DNA from: Pandoraea pneumonica
GTDB lineage: Bacteria > Pseudomonadota > Gammaproteobacteria > Burkholderiales > Burkholderiaceae
Assembly (NCBI RefSeq): GCF_902459645.1
Contig: NZ_CABPSK010000004.1
Coordinates: 496,001 to 560,000, forward strand
Direction of reading: 5' to 3'
DNA: 64,000 bases
The position numbers and the translations under genes are program-made. The notes under the pieces are model-generated. The model worked only from the letters and a program-made list of their open reading frames with translations. It was not told the DNA's origin and ran no database searches. Shown in pieces: positions 18,725-29,442 of this stretch. Within the stretch, counting starts at the first letter, position 1; every line of letters begins with the position of its first letter.

Positions 18725-19324
18725 ATGGCTATCGCCTCGCATGCTTCGATCGCTGCCGCGATCACACCACGCCCCACCGTGCCCACCGCGCCCGCCGTGC
18801 CTTTTGCGCCGATGGCAGCCGACGTCTTCAAACATGGCATGCGCCGCCTTGCCGGTGCCGTGTGCGTCATTGCCACAGGTTCCGTCGGCGCACGTGCCGG
18901 ACTGACCGCCACCGCCGTGTGCTCGGTGAGCGCCGAGCCGCCGCGACTGCTCGTCTGCGTCAACCAGAGCGCCAGCGCTCACGAGCAAATCGCCGCCGAA
19001 GGGCGCTTGTCCGTGAACGTGCTCACAAGCGCACAACAACACATCGCCGAGCGCTTCGCCACGAGCGCCATCAAGGGCGACGCGCGCTTCGAAAACTTGG
19101 AAAGCGCCACGTGGCACGAGATCGATCGCGTGCCGTTGCTCAACGACGCCTGCGTCGCGTTCGCTTGCGAAATCGTCGAGCGCATTCCCGCCGCTTCGCA
19201 TTCGATTTTTCTGTGCGACGTCGTGAGTTGCCGCGTTGGCGGCGCGCCCGGCAGCGCCGCAGACGGCCTGTTGTATTTCGACGGCCGCTTCCGCCGTCTC
19301 GATGCGGGGGCACCGCCCGCCTGA
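18725..19324 (+). CDS. Flavin reductase (HpaC/HsaB-like)
   Basis: 199 residues from ATG 18725 with CAGGAG upstream. Flavin-reductase domain: GAVCVIATG, AGLTATAVCSVSAEPP and VNVLTSAQQHIAERFA are characteristic. It supplies reduced flavin to the oxygenase encoded next. A 138-bp gap precedes it and holds only a short GTTAC-GTCA-GTAAC dyad. The first ~35 residues are alanine/proline-rich and may not be folded; a later start cannot be excluded. Confidence 0.88.
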   Translation: MAIASHASIAAAITPRPTVPTAPAVPFAPMAADVFKHGMRRLAGAVCVIATGSVGARAGLTATAVCSVSAEPPRLLVCVNQSASAHEQIAAEGRLSVNVLTSAQQHIAERFATSAIKGDARFENLESATWHEIDRVPLLNDACVAFACEIVERIPAASHSIFLCDVVSCRVGGAPGSAADGLLYFDGRFRRLDAGAPPA

Positions 19325-19396
19325 GTGCGCGCCCCAATTTGCCTCACCTGTTCCGAACCCGATTCAAGCCCACACCCAAGTACTAAGGAGACAACC

Positions 19397-20866
19397 ATGG
19401 GTATTCGTACCGGCCAGCAGTTCATTGCCTCGCTGCAAGACAACCGCAAACTTTATATCGACGGCAAGCTCGTTCGCGACGTTACCGCCTACGGACCACT
19501 CAAGGGCGTGATCGCCACGATGGCTGCGCTCTACGATCAGCAGCACGATCCCGCACTTTCCGACCTGCTGACGTATCGCTCGCCGACGACCGACGAGCCC
19601 GTGTCGAAGACGTATCTCGAAGCGAAGACGCAAGAGGAATTCCGTCAACAGGCGGCATGCTTCCACTTCCGCACACAGTCGACCTTTGGCCTGATGGGAC
19701 GCCTGACCGACTTCATGTCGGGCTTTCTACTCGATCAGGCGGTCGGTCTGCGCGCCATGGGCAAATTTGAAGCCGCCGAGCGCGCACAACGCATCGTCGA
19801 GCATTGCCGTGAAAACGATCTTCAGGTGACCCACGCGCTGATCGATCCGCAAACGGATCGATCGAAGCCCGATGCGCCCGTCGAAGCCGTGCGCGTTGTC
19901 GAGCGCCGTGCCGACGGCGTCGTCGTGAGCGGCTGCCGCATGCTCTCCACGCTCGCACCGGTCGCCAACGAGTGCTACGTCGGTCCCTTCTTCCCGCGCA
20001 AAGCGGGCGAAGAAGATTTCGCGCTGGCGTTCCTCATTCCGATGAATGCTCCGGGCCTGTCGATCCTCGCGCGCGAATCGTTCGATCGTGGCGAAGACCG
20101 CGCGCAAGGCACGTTCGATCGTCCGCTCTCGTCGCGCTTCGATGAAGGCGACGCGATCCTGCTGTTCGACCGTGTGTTCGTGCCGAACGACCGTCTCGTC
20201 GTCAACGGCGACATCGATGCCTACAACACGATGATGAAGCTCGCGACGGGCTACACCTTCGTGCAGGCATGCACTCGCTCGACCATGAAGTTGCGTTTTC
20301 TCACCGGGCTGGCGACCGCCATCGCGCGTGCCAACGGCCGTGACAAGACACCGCGTTTTCAGGCTGCCATCGGCGAATTGTGCGGCTTGGTCAACGTCGC
20401 GGAGGCCATTCGTGCGGGCGTGATTTCGCAGGCGCACGCGCGCGTGAACGCGTTCGAGCGCGGCGACATCATGCAAGAGGGCGATGGCCGCGGCGAGCCG
20501 AAATTCGCGCTGGGTGCCGGCATGGCCGCGCTCAATTTCTTCTTCCCGAGCGCCAACACCAAGGCGGCCGAAGTGCTGCGCATGGCGGCCGGATCGGGCG
20601 CGCTCGCCGTGACCGAAGCGGACTACAACCATCCGGAGATTGGCCCGTTGCTCGATCGCTGGCTCATCGGCCCCAACATCAACGCCCGCGATCGACTGCG
20701 CCTGATGAAGATGGCGTGGGACATGACCGGCACCGAGTTCGGCTCGCGTGCAGGGCTTTACGAGCGTTTGTATTCGGGCGATCCGGAGCGCAATGCGATC
20801 GGCTGGTTCCACAGCCCGATCACGGCGGAATGCGAAGCGCTCGTCAAGCGCGCGCTGGAGGGCTGA
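19397..20866 (+). CDS. HpaB-type flavin-dependent aromatic hydroxylase, oxygenase component
   Basis: 489 residues from ATG 19397 behind AAGGAGACAA. Acyl-CoA-dehydrogenase-like fold of the 4-hydroxyphenylacetate 3-hydroxylase family (IDGKLVRDVTAYGPLKGV at the N-terminus). Uses FADH2/FMNH2 from the partner reductase to ortho-hydroxylate a phenol to a catechol, which the dioxygenase then cleaves. The stop is 4 bp from the next start. The exact phenol is unknown; family members act on 4-hydroxyphenylacetate, phenol and chlorophenols. Confidence 0.9.
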   Translation: MGIRTGQQFIASLQDNRKLYIDGKLVRDVTAYGPLKGVIATMAALYDQQHDPALSDLLTYRSPTTDEPVSKTYLEAKTQEEFRQQAACFHFRTQSTFGLMGRLTDFMSGFLLDQAVGLRAMGKFEAAERAQRIVEHCRENDLQVTHALIDPQTDRSKPDAPVEAVRVVERRADGVVVSGCRMLSTLAPVANECYVGPFFPRKAGEEDFALAFLIPMNAPGLSILARESFDRGEDRAQGTFDRPLSSRFDEGDAILLFDRVFVPNDRLVVNGDIDAYNTMMKLATGYTFVQACTRSTMKLRFLTGLATAIARANGRDKTPRFQAAIGELCGLVNVAEAIRAGVISQAHARVNAFERGDIMQEGDGRGEPKFALGAGMAALNFFFPSANTKAAEVLRMAAGSGALAVTEADYNHPEIGPLLDRWLIGPNINARDRLRLMKMAWDMTGTEFGSRAGLYERLYSGDPERNAIGWFHSPITAECEALVKRALEG

Positions 20867-20870
20867 CCCA

Positions 20871-22602
<1,732 letters not shown>

Positions 22603-22624
22603 CGACAGACCTCTGGAGGAGACA

Positions 22625-23557
22625 ATGCATAACAACGATCAAAAGCACTTCCGCGCGCACGCATCCCATCCGTCGCGTACGTCATTTTCCCGGCTTGCCG
22701 CACTTGCCACGTTGAGTGTTGCGGCGTTCATGACAGCACCGGCGCATGCAGCGGGTCACTACGTGCCGGGGGTCGAAGGCATTCAAGCTGCATCGGTGCC
22801 GGGCCCTGGCATGTATTTCCTCGGCTACGCCGTGAACTACAACATCAATCGCGTGACCGAGGCCCCGGGGAACAACGACGGTACGGTCAACGCGCTGGCA
22901 TTGCGCGGCGCTTGGATCACGCAGGCCACTTTCCTCGGTGCGAACTACGGCGTAGAGGCCATCGTGCCGATGACGGCCAAGTCGTTCACGTTCAACGGCA
23001 TCGGGTACGCGGGAAGCAGCCGCGGCGTGGGTGACATCTATGTCAGCCCGTTGGTGCTCGGCTGGCACGGCGCACAGTGGGATCTCTCGTTCGGGCTGGG
23101 CCAGTGGCTCAACGTGGGCACGTTCTCGGCCACCGATCCGTCGTCGCCCGGCAATGGCTATTCGTCCACGATGCTCTCGTTCGGCGGTACCTATTACCCC
23201 GATACGGCAAAGCAGTGGTCGCTGTCGGTGCTCATGCGTGCCGAGAAAAACTATTCGCAGCGGCAGACGGGCATCACGCCGGGTAACGGGTTAGTGGTCG
23301 AGTGGGGGGTGGCGCGCCACATCACGCCGACGACCCAGATGGGGCTGGTCGGTTACTACCAAGGGCAGATCTCGAACGACAGCGGCGACGGTGCCAGCCC
23401 GATGCGCCCGCGCAAAGCGGCGGTGGGGGTGCAATTCGACTGGCTGATCCCGAGTGAGAAGCTGTTCCTGAAGGTGGCCGGGTACACCGAGTACATGGCT
23501 GGGGGCGGTTCGACGAAGGGCAACTTGATCCGGCTGGCACTGGTCAAGGCGTTCTGA
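22625..23557 (+). CDS. Outer-membrane protein of the phenol MetA-pathway family
   Basis: 310 residues with a Sec signal peptide ending at APAHA (about residue 41). The body is alternating-hydrophobic beta-strand sequence ending in Phe (LVKAF), as in outer-membrane barrels. The family (Phenol_MetA_deg) is frequent at the end of aromatic catabolic operons and is thought to admit or bind the substrate. GGAGGAGACA precedes the ATG. Last gene before the operon hairpin. Confidence 0.85.
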   Translation: MHNNDQKHFRAHASHPSRTSFSRLAALATLSVAAFMTAPAHAAGHYVPGVEGIQAASVPGPGMYFLGYAVNYNINRVTEAPGNNDGTVNALALRGAWITQATFLGANYGVEAIVPMTAKSFTFNGIGYAGSSRGVGDIYVSPLVLGWHGAQWDLSFGLGQWLNVGTFSATDPSSPGNGYSSTMLSFGGTYYPDTAKQWSLSVLMRAEKNYSQRQTGITPGNGLVVEWGVARHITPTTQMGLVGYYQGQISNDSGDGASPMRPRKAAVGVQFDWLIPSEKLFLKVAGYTEYMAGGGSTKGNLIRLALVKAF

Positions 23558-23561
23558 GCCT

Positions 23562-23595
23562 GAAAGTGCCCGCGAGGTCGATCGCGGGCACTTTC
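23562..23595 (+). terminator. Strong hairpin ending the meta-cleavage operon
   Basis: A perfect 14-bp stem (GAAAGTGCCCGCGA / TCGCGGGCACTTTC) with a six-base loop, 5 bp after the last stop. The T-run after it is weak, so it may act in both directions for the convergent LysR gene. Confidence 0.75.
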
Positions 23596-23651
23596 ATCGC
23601 GCCACGCGGGGCTCACGTGAGATTTAGGCCCCGCTACCCCGCCTCCCCCCT

Positions 23652-24575
23652 CTACCCTCCACTTTCCGATTTCGCCGCCGCACGCACATGGTCGAGCAAC
23701 CGCGCGGTCGGCCCGGCGAGTACCCCTTCTCGATACGCGAAATGCAGCGGCGCGCGCGGGGCAGGTGTGAGTGGCCGGTAGACGATGCCTTCCACCTGCA
23801 TGCGCATGAGCGACGCGGGAACGATCGACACGCCCAGACCGGCGGCGACCAGCGAGAGTGTCGACGGCAGACGCGGGGCCTCTTGTTCGATGTTTGGACT
23901 GAAGCCCGCCCCGTGGCAGGCAGCAATGATCGCGTCGTATAACCCTTGCCCTGTGCGGCGCCGATAGAGAATCAGCTTCTCCGCCGAGAGTTCGGTCAGC
24001 GGCACGGCCGCCTTTCCAGCGCGGCCCTTGAGCGCGAGGGCATGCGACGACGGCACCGCCAACACCATCGGTTCTTCCAACACCGGCATGATCGCAATTT
24101 GCGCAATGTCGCCGAGTGGCTGACGAATGAACACCGCATCGAGTTGACCGTCGCGCAGGCCGTCGATGAGTTCCGTCGTGCTGCTCTCGTCGAGCATGAG
24201 CGACACCGCCGGGGCGTCGGCGCGGAAAGCCCGAATCACTGCGGGAACAAACGGATGCAACGCCGACGAACTCGTGAAGCCCACGGCCAAGCGCCCCTTC
24301 ACCCCTGCCGCCACTCGGCGCACGTCGTCGACCGCCTGATCGAGCTTGCGCACGACGTCGTAGGCGTCGCCCAGAAACGCCTGCCCCGCGTCGGTGAGGG
24401 CCATGCCGCGCGGCAGGCGGTCGAACAGTGTTACGCCAAGCTGCGTCTCCAGCACACGAATTTGTTGTGACAGCGGCGGCTGCCCAATGCCGAGCCGTTC
24501 GGCGGCGCGCGTCATGTGGCCCGTTTCGGCCACCGCAATGAAGTAGCGCAGCAGGCGGATGTCGATATTTGCCAT
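23652..24575 (-). CDS. LysR family regulator beside chromate transporter genes
   Basis: 307 residues, full LysR length. HTH at 1-60 (MTRAAERLGIGQPPLSQQIR) and a substrate-binding domain (RLAVGFTSSSALHPFVP...). Resembles CatR/BenM-like members in its N-terminal region, but the effector is unknown. It is divergent from the ChrA-type pair across 159 bp that contain a perfect palindrome, so it probably controls those genes. Confidence 0.88.
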   Translation of the reverse strand: MANIDIRLLRYFIAVAETGHMTRAAERLGIGQPPLSQQIRVLETQLGVTLFDRLPRGMALTDAGQAFLGDAYDVVRKLDQAVDDVRRVAAGVKGRLAVGFTSSSALHPFVPAVIRAFRADAPAVSLMLDESSTTELIDGLRDGQLDAVFIRQPLGDIAQIAIMPVLEEPMVLAVPSSHALALKGRAGKAAVPLTELSAEKLILYRRRTGQGLYDAIIAACHGAGFSPNIEQEAPRLPSTLSLVAAGLGVSIVPASLMRMQVEGIVYRPLTPAPRAPLHFAYREGVLAGPTARLLDHVRAAAKSESGG

Positions 24576-24605
24576 ATTGGTTCGATATGATTCAAGTCAC
24601 TTCCA

Positions 24606-24621
24606 TATATTGGACAATATA
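24606..24621. promoter_or_regulatory. Perfect 16-bp palindrome between LysR and chrA genes
   Basis: TATATTG-GA-CAATATA; contains the T-N11-A core of LysR operators and lies 31 bp from the LysR start. Likely the LysR recognition site; AT-rich against the local background. Confidence 0.6.
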
Positions 24622-24734
24622 GCGCATCCGACCTACTCTGACGGTGTCCCGCGCGGCGCCCGTGCATCCCCTCAGCGATGTCACCTCCTGCCGGGCGGCC
24701 CCCACGGCTGTTGTAGTTTTAGAAAGATCCCGTC

Positions 24735-25391
24735 ATGCAAATTCCGGCTCCGCCCGCCAAGCTCGCCTCTTCGGCGACGCGTCCACCTGACGCTTCGGCA
24801 CCTCACACCGATTCCACGAATTCCACCAACCCTACCGTTACCTCAGACGGTAACGACATCGTCATCCCCAGCATTCGCCAGCTTTTCTTCGGCTTTCTCG
24901 GTTTGGGGATGACGGCATTCGGCGGTGCGCTGCCGCTGGCGCGTCGGATGATTGTCGAGAAGCACCGCTGGCTCACACCGCACGAATTCACCGATTTGCT
25001 TGGGCTGTGTCAGTTTCTACCCGGCGGCAACATCATCAATTTGTCCGTCGCGCTGGGCATGCGCTTTCACGGCTGGCGCGGCGCGCTCGCCTCGATTCTC
25101 GGCTTGATTGCCGCACCGTCTGCCGTCGTCATCATGCTCGGCATGGTGTATCAGCACTTTCAGAACGACCCGCACGTGAAGCATCTCTTCGCTGGGCTTG
25201 CCGCAGCTGCTGCCGGTCTGCTGATTCAGATGGCGTGGAAAGTGTCGTGGCCGCTGCGCAAGTCCGTTGTGTTGGCGGGTGTGGCGGCAGCGTGCTTCAT
25301 CATGATTGCCGTGCTGCGTGTGCCGCTCGTGCTCACCATGCTGATCATGACGCCGCTCTCGATTTACGCCACGTGGAGGGTTTCGCAATGA
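24735..25391 (+). CDS. Chromate transporter, N-terminal-half subunit (ChrA family)
   Basis: 218 residues: a Ser/Thr/Pro-rich N-terminal tail of about 45, then one CHR domain with about six membrane segments (FFGFLGLGMTAFGGALPLARR, LCQFLPGGNIINLSVALG). Split ChrA proteins work as a pair of short-chain CHR subunits exporting chromate or a related anion. Its stop overlaps the next start (ATGA), which indicates translational coupling. Confidence 0.88.
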   Translation: MQIPAPPAKLASSATRPPDASAPHTDSTNSTNPTVTSDGNDIVIPSIRQLFFGFLGLGMTAFGGALPLARRMIVEKHRWLTPHEFTDLLGLCQFLPGGNIINLSVALGMRFHGWRGALASILGLIAAPSAVVIMLGMVYQHFQNDPHVKHLFAGLAAAAAGLLIQMAWKVSWPLRKSVVLAGVAAACFIMIAVLRVPLVLTMLIMTPLSIYATWRVSQ

Positions 25392-25918
25392 CGAGCACGC
25401 TCATCTCCCTTGCGCTCATCTTCACGCAGTTGTCCGTACTCGCGTTCGGTGGCGGCAACACTATCCTGCCCGAGATGGAGCGTCAGGTCGTCGACATTCA
25501 TCATTGGATGACCTCCGAAGAATTCAGCGCCTTGTTCGCGCTGGGGCAAGCCGCCCCCGGCCCGAACCTCATGATCGTCACGCTTGTGGGCTGGCATGTG
25601 GCGAGTTGGCAGGGCATGCTCGTCACCACGCTGGCGAAGTTCGGGCCATCGTCGCTCATCACGATCTTCGTGCTGCATCTGTGGCAACGCTTCAAAGACC
25701 GACCGTGGCGGCGCATCGTTCAGGCCGGATTGATGCCGATGACGGCCGGGCTCGTTGCGGCGAGTGCAGCGCTGATTGCGCAAGCGTCGGCCACGTCGTG
25801 GCTGCTGGCAGGCATCACCGCGAGCGTGGCCGTGCTGGCGATCCGCACCCGCGTGCATCCGCTTTGGTGGCTCGCCGCGGGGAGTGTGGCGGGGTTGATC
25901 GGCGGAGCTTGGTTCTAA
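25388..25918 (+). CDS. Chromate transporter, second half subunit (ChrA family)
   Basis: 176 residues, five to six membrane segments, with the CHR motifs AFGGGNTILPEMERQVVD and LGQAAPGPNLMIVTLVGWH. It overlaps the first subunit by four bases. Together they make a bidomain-equivalent transporter. Whether chromate is the natural substrate is not shown; control by the adjacent LysR hints at another oxyanion or organic anion. Confidence 0.87.
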   Translation: MTSTLISLALIFTQLSVLAFGGGNTILPEMERQVVDIHHWMTSEEFSALFALGQAAPGPNLMIVTLVGWHVASWQGMLVTTLAKFGPSSLITIFVLHLWQRFKDRPWRRIVQAGLMPMTAGLVAASAALIAQASATSWLLAGITASVAVLAIRTRVHPLWWLAAGSVAGLIGGAWF

Positions 25919-25938
25919 CGCGATTAGCTATGGCGTCA

Positions 25939-27654
25939 TTACCTTTGCGTGCGCCTATGGCGTGATTTGGACGAACGCGGGGGCTTCTTGCGCCAGGGGC
26001 CCGGCTGATCGGGCGGGTTACCATCGTCGCCCCCCGGCGCATCGAATGGCGGCACCTCTCCAGTTCTGCCTGCGTGACATACCTGGGCAAACGATGCGTA
26101 CCAGTGGCGCTCGCCGATGATTTCCACGCCTTTGACAAGGTCGTTCCACTCGGGTGAACCGACCCCAAGCGATGCGGGGGTATCCATACGTGCGAGTGCC
26201 GTCAAGCTGGCCGCAAGTGACGAGGTCTGCGTATCCGTCATATCCGGCAGCTCGGGCTCCGAGGCGAGCACGCGTACCAGCCACTTCGCCACGTGCTCGG
26301 GCATCGACGCTGGCGCAGGCCCGTACTCGTCGTCTGGGGGATCGCCATCCCAGCGCCAGTAGCCTCGTACCGAGATATCGCCCATCACCGCAACGCCCAA
26401 TCGCTCGAGCATCTCCCCGTAAGTCATGTCGGTGGATGTCGCGATGATCAGTTCAATCTTCGCCGTCACACGCCAGCCGAGGGGCGTACGGTCGCATTCG
26501 TGGCGAACGCTCGCGGCAATACCCGTCACAACACGCGAGCGCACACGCTCGAGGGCCGCTTTGTCGGTGAGACGTTCCCGCGATTCGCGGATTTCTCGCG
26601 CACGGGTCGCGCTTGAATCGGGTGATGCCGAATCGTCGTCGATCGCCCTGTAGGGCGCCAGAAGATCGCTCGTGGTTTCTTCGGGGTCGAACAATTGCAC
26701 ATCCACCGGATGCACCGAAAACGTCGGCGCGCCCTCTTTGTCGTGTTCCCAATCGGGGGCTAACAAGGCGTGAAGCAATGCGAACGAGTCGTTGTGCTGA
26801 ATCAGCGTGTGCGGGTGTGTGTCGAGGAAAATCGACTTCGCATAGTCAGCGTCCAAAGAGAAGCCAAGACCATGCGCTAACAAGGCGCATAGCTGTGTGA
26901 CTCGGTGACTTTTCAGATCGGTGTCTTGCGGTGTATTCGACAGATGAACGACCAAAGCACGGGCGATTTCGATGTCCGCCAACGGCCGGTCGGGATTGGG
27001 TTTGCGAGTCAGACTCAGTGCGTCATCGTACTGTCGGTTTGCCCGGCGCTCGTCTAGAGAGAGATGGATCTCCTGCGCTTCGCGCCAGGTGTCGTACTCC
27101 GTTGGCTGCGCGGATTTCCCTGCCATATTCCGTGGCATCCAGTGTTCCGGGCGTAGCCATGAAGCGAAGCGCTCCGACATCAATGCTTTTACATTGCTTG
27201 CCGCTAAAAGCGCGAGCCCCATGCCCACCGCGGTGGCAAATGGCGCGCAATACCGGTTATAGACCTGTAGGGTTCCCAACCCTTCCCCGGGGCGGGTCAG
27301 AGCGATAGCGGTTTCATTGAACCGTGAAAGCTCCAAGGTTCCGTAGAGCTCGGAGCAATTCTTTACTGCATCGATGTTCTGCTGAATGCTGCCTTTTATC
27401 AGCCATGCCAGAATCTCCCCGGGGTTCCACGTTCGCTCGACGCACGCTTGCTGACGAGGGTCACCTTGCTGCCAACCCAGAATTTCCGTGGTCAGCGCTG
27501 TTGGGTTGATGATGTCCGGCTTGAAATTGACGGATGATGGCATTTCGATTCTCTCTAGCGGAGTCAGTGGAGTGCGCAGATTGCCGCGCTCGCGGGCGTT
27601 GGACTTCAGGAATTCCTCACGGCAATGTGCAATCACGCTTCGCATCGGTACCAT
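25939..27654 (-). CDS. Uncharacterised 571-residue protein with basic C-terminal tail
   Basis: Not recognised. The frame gives 571 residues, but the real start may be ATG 27543 (MPSSVNFKPDII...), leaving 534; AGAGAG lies before it, and the first ATG has no ribosome site. A mildly hydrophobic stretch (FATAVGMGLALLAASNV) is the only possible membrane segment. The C-terminus is Gly/Asp/Pro-rich then strongly basic (PWRKKPPRSSKSRHRRTQR). Codon usage and GC look lower than neighbours. It stands alone between chrA and lysE-type genes; a horizontally acquired secreted or effector-like protein is possible but unsupported. Confidence 0.6.
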   Translation of the reverse strand: MVPMRSVIAHCREEFLKSNARERGNLRTPLTPLERIEMPSSVNFKPDIINPTALTTEILGWQQGDPRQQACVERTWNPGEILAWLIKGSIQQNIDAVKNCSELYGTLELSRFNETAIALTRPGEGLGTLQVYNRYCAPFATAVGMGLALLAASNVKALMSERFASWLRPEHWMPRNMAGKSAQPTEYDTWREAQEIHLSLDERRANRQYDDALSLTRKPNPDRPLADIEIARALVVHLSNTPQDTDLKSHRVTQLCALLAHGLGFSLDADYAKSIFLDTHPHTLIQHNDSFALLHALLAPDWEHDKEGAPTFSVHPVDVQLFDPEETTSDLLAPYRAIDDDSASPDSSATRAREIRESRERLTDKAALERVRSRVVTGIAASVRHECDRTPLGWRVTAKIELIIATSTDMTYGEMLERLGVAVMGDISVRGYWRWDGDPPDDEYGPAPASMPEHVAKWLVRVLASEPELPDMTDTQTSSLAASLTALARMDTPASLGVGSPEWNDLVKGVEIIGERHWYASFAQVCHAGRTGEVPPFDAPGGDDGNPPDQPGPWRKKPPRSSKSRHRRTQR

Positions 27655-27750
27655 GCGCGGCGCTTACAGCCCTTCCAGCAGCCCCGAGCCAAATCTGGGA
27701 TGATGTCGCCAGCGCGCTGCCAGACTGCGGCCCCGATTCACGGAGACTCC

Positions 27751-28377
27751 ATGCCGACCCTTGCCACCCTCGCTACGTTTTTTGCCGTCGTCCTCGGGCT
27801 GTTCCTGATTCCCGGACCGGCCGTGCTCCTCACCATCACCCGCACCGTGCAGGGCGGACGCCGCGCCGGCGTCATGACCGGCATGGGTATCGCGCTGGGC
27901 GACCTTGTCCATACCCTGTGTGCTGCCGTGGGGCTGTCGGCGGTGCTGATGACTTCCGCGCTCGCGTTCGACGTCGTCAAGTACATCGGCGCGGCCTATC
28001 TGATCTATCTCGGCATCAAGGCCCTGCGTGAGCGCCCGAGCGATCCGCAGTTGCCCGTGGCACCGCAAGTCTCGCCCACGCGTGCGTTTGCGCAGGCGGT
28101 CGCCACCGAAGTGCTCAATCCCAAGACGGCGCTTTTCTTCCTCGCGTTCATGCCGCAGTTCGTGCATGCGAGCGAAGGGAACGTGTTCATGCAGTTTCTG
28201 GTGCTGGGGATGGTGTTTGTCGCGATGAGTGCCGTGTACACCGCAGCCATTGCGTTGTCGGTGCGCCCGCTCGGCCGGTTTGTGAAGCGCTTCACGTGGC
28301 TGCTGCGCTGGCAGGGCAAGATCATCGGCACCATCTTCATCGGATTGGGCCTGCGTGTGGCCATGCAGCAGCGGTAA
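27751..28377 (+). CDS. LysE/RhtB family exporter
   Basis: 208 residues, about six membrane segments. The LysE-family N-terminal motif is GLFLIPGPAVLLTITRTVQGGRRAGVMTGMGIALGD, and NPKTALFFLAFMPQFV is also diagnostic. Exports amino acids or analogues; substrate not predictable. ATG 27751 follows GGAGACTCC; the longer frame from 27625 is not supported. Confidence 0.9.
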   Translation: MPTLATLATFFAVVLGLFLIPGPAVLLTITRTVQGGRRAGVMTGMGIALGDLVHTLCAAVGLSAVLMTSALAFDVVKYIGAAYLIYLGIKALRERPSDPQLPVAPQVSPTRAFAQAVATEVLNPKTALFFLAFMPQFVHASEGNVFMQFLVLGMVFVAMSAVYTAAIALSVRPLGRFVKRFTWLLRWQGKIIGTIFIGLGLRVAMQQR

Positions 28378-28423
28378 CTTGTCCGGGGCCGGAGCGCCCC
28401 TCTCAAAGCCGGAGTCGCTCACT

Positions 28424-29188
28424 ATGCAACGCATCGTCTCGCCGCTTCGCATTTCCCGAATGGCTGTACTCGCCGCCCTCCTCGGCACCGTCGCCCCGCT
28501 TGCGGCTCTCGCGGCGGATGGCGATGCCGACGGTGCCGCCCTCTTCTCGCAGGCCGCTGTCGGCGCCGCACTGCCGTCAGGCTGGCAGAACCTGCCGGTC
28601 GTCAAAGGCAAGAAAATCACCAAGTACACCGTTGTCGCCGATGGCGGGCGCAACGTCGTCGAGGCCAATTCCGTCGATTCGGCGTCTGCGCTGATGAACA
28701 AGGGCAGCGGCATCGATCTGTCGGCCACGCCCACCGTTTCGTGGCGCTGGAAAGTGGCGGGGGCGATTCCGGGGGCTGACAACCGCAATGCCGACAAAGA
28801 GGATTCGCCTGCGCGGATCGTTTTCTTCTTTGATGGCGACAAGTCGTCTCTGCCCTTCGGCGACCGCGCGGCGATGAGTCTTGCCAAGGCGGGCGGCGAA
28901 GATTTGCCGTACGCCACGCTGATGTACATCTGGTCGAACGATGCCGAGCCCGGTGGCGTGATTCAGAACCCACATACCGACCGCGTGCAGATGCTCGTGG
29001 TGGCGGGCGGCGATGCGAGCATCGGCAAATGGCAATCCTTCTCGCGCAATCTCGCGGCCGACTACGAGCGCGTTTATCACGAGAAGCCGGGCAAGCTGCT
29101 CGGTTATGGGGTTTTCACCGACAGCGACAACACCCATGCGAGTGCGCATGCGTGGTACGGCGACATTCGGTTCGGTCCGGCGAAGTAG
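28424..29188 (+). CDS. Exported DUF3047 protein
   Basis: 254 residues with a Sec signal peptide ending near LAALAADG (residue 31). The rest matches the DUF3047 family (SWRWKVAGAIPGADNRNADKEDSPARIVFFFDGD, YIWSNDAEPGGVIQNPHTDRVQMLVV). Periplasmic, function unknown, frequent in beta-proteobacteria. Starts 46 bp after the LysE gene on the same strand. Confidence 0.82.
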   Translation: MQRIVSPLRISRMAVLAALLGTVAPLAALAADGDADGAALFSQAAVGAALPSGWQNLPVVKGKKITKYTVVADGGRNVVEANSVDSASALMNKGSGIDLSATPTVSWRWKVAGAIPGADNRNADKEDSPARIVFFFDGDKSSLPFGDRAAMSLAKAGGEDLPYATLMYIWSNDAEPGGVIQNPHTDRVQMLVVAGGDASIGKWQSFSRNLAADYERVYHEKPGKLLGYGVFTDSDNTHASAHAWYGDIRFGPAK

Positions 29189-29311
29189 TCGAGTGCCTCG
29201 CGGCGTTCAGCATGCGATTTTTCGCCAATTCGCTGCAATTCGCTGCGTCCGGTTTCGTCTGCTGACACCCGTTGGCGCTTCAGTTGCAGCGGCGCCGAAA
29301 AAAACGCTGCA

Positions 29312-29334
29312 AGCCCCGTCTGACGGGGCTTTTG
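29312..29334 (+). terminator. Intrinsic terminator after the DUF3047 gene
   Basis: Stem AGCCCCGT / ACGGGGCT with loop CTG, followed by TTTT. Confidence 0.85.
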
Positions 29335-29442
29335 CGCTATTGCAACAGTCGCTTGCGTGCTACGCTATCTGGCCTAGAATTTGAGCCAGAGTCTGCTGAT
29401 CGGCTCACCGCAGTCATCGCATCTCAACGCCCCGCGAGCGCC

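Noticed and set aside
17657-19201. A 514-codon minus-strand frame across dioxygenase and reductase genes
   Set aside because: Spans two well-supported opposite genes; no motif recognised.
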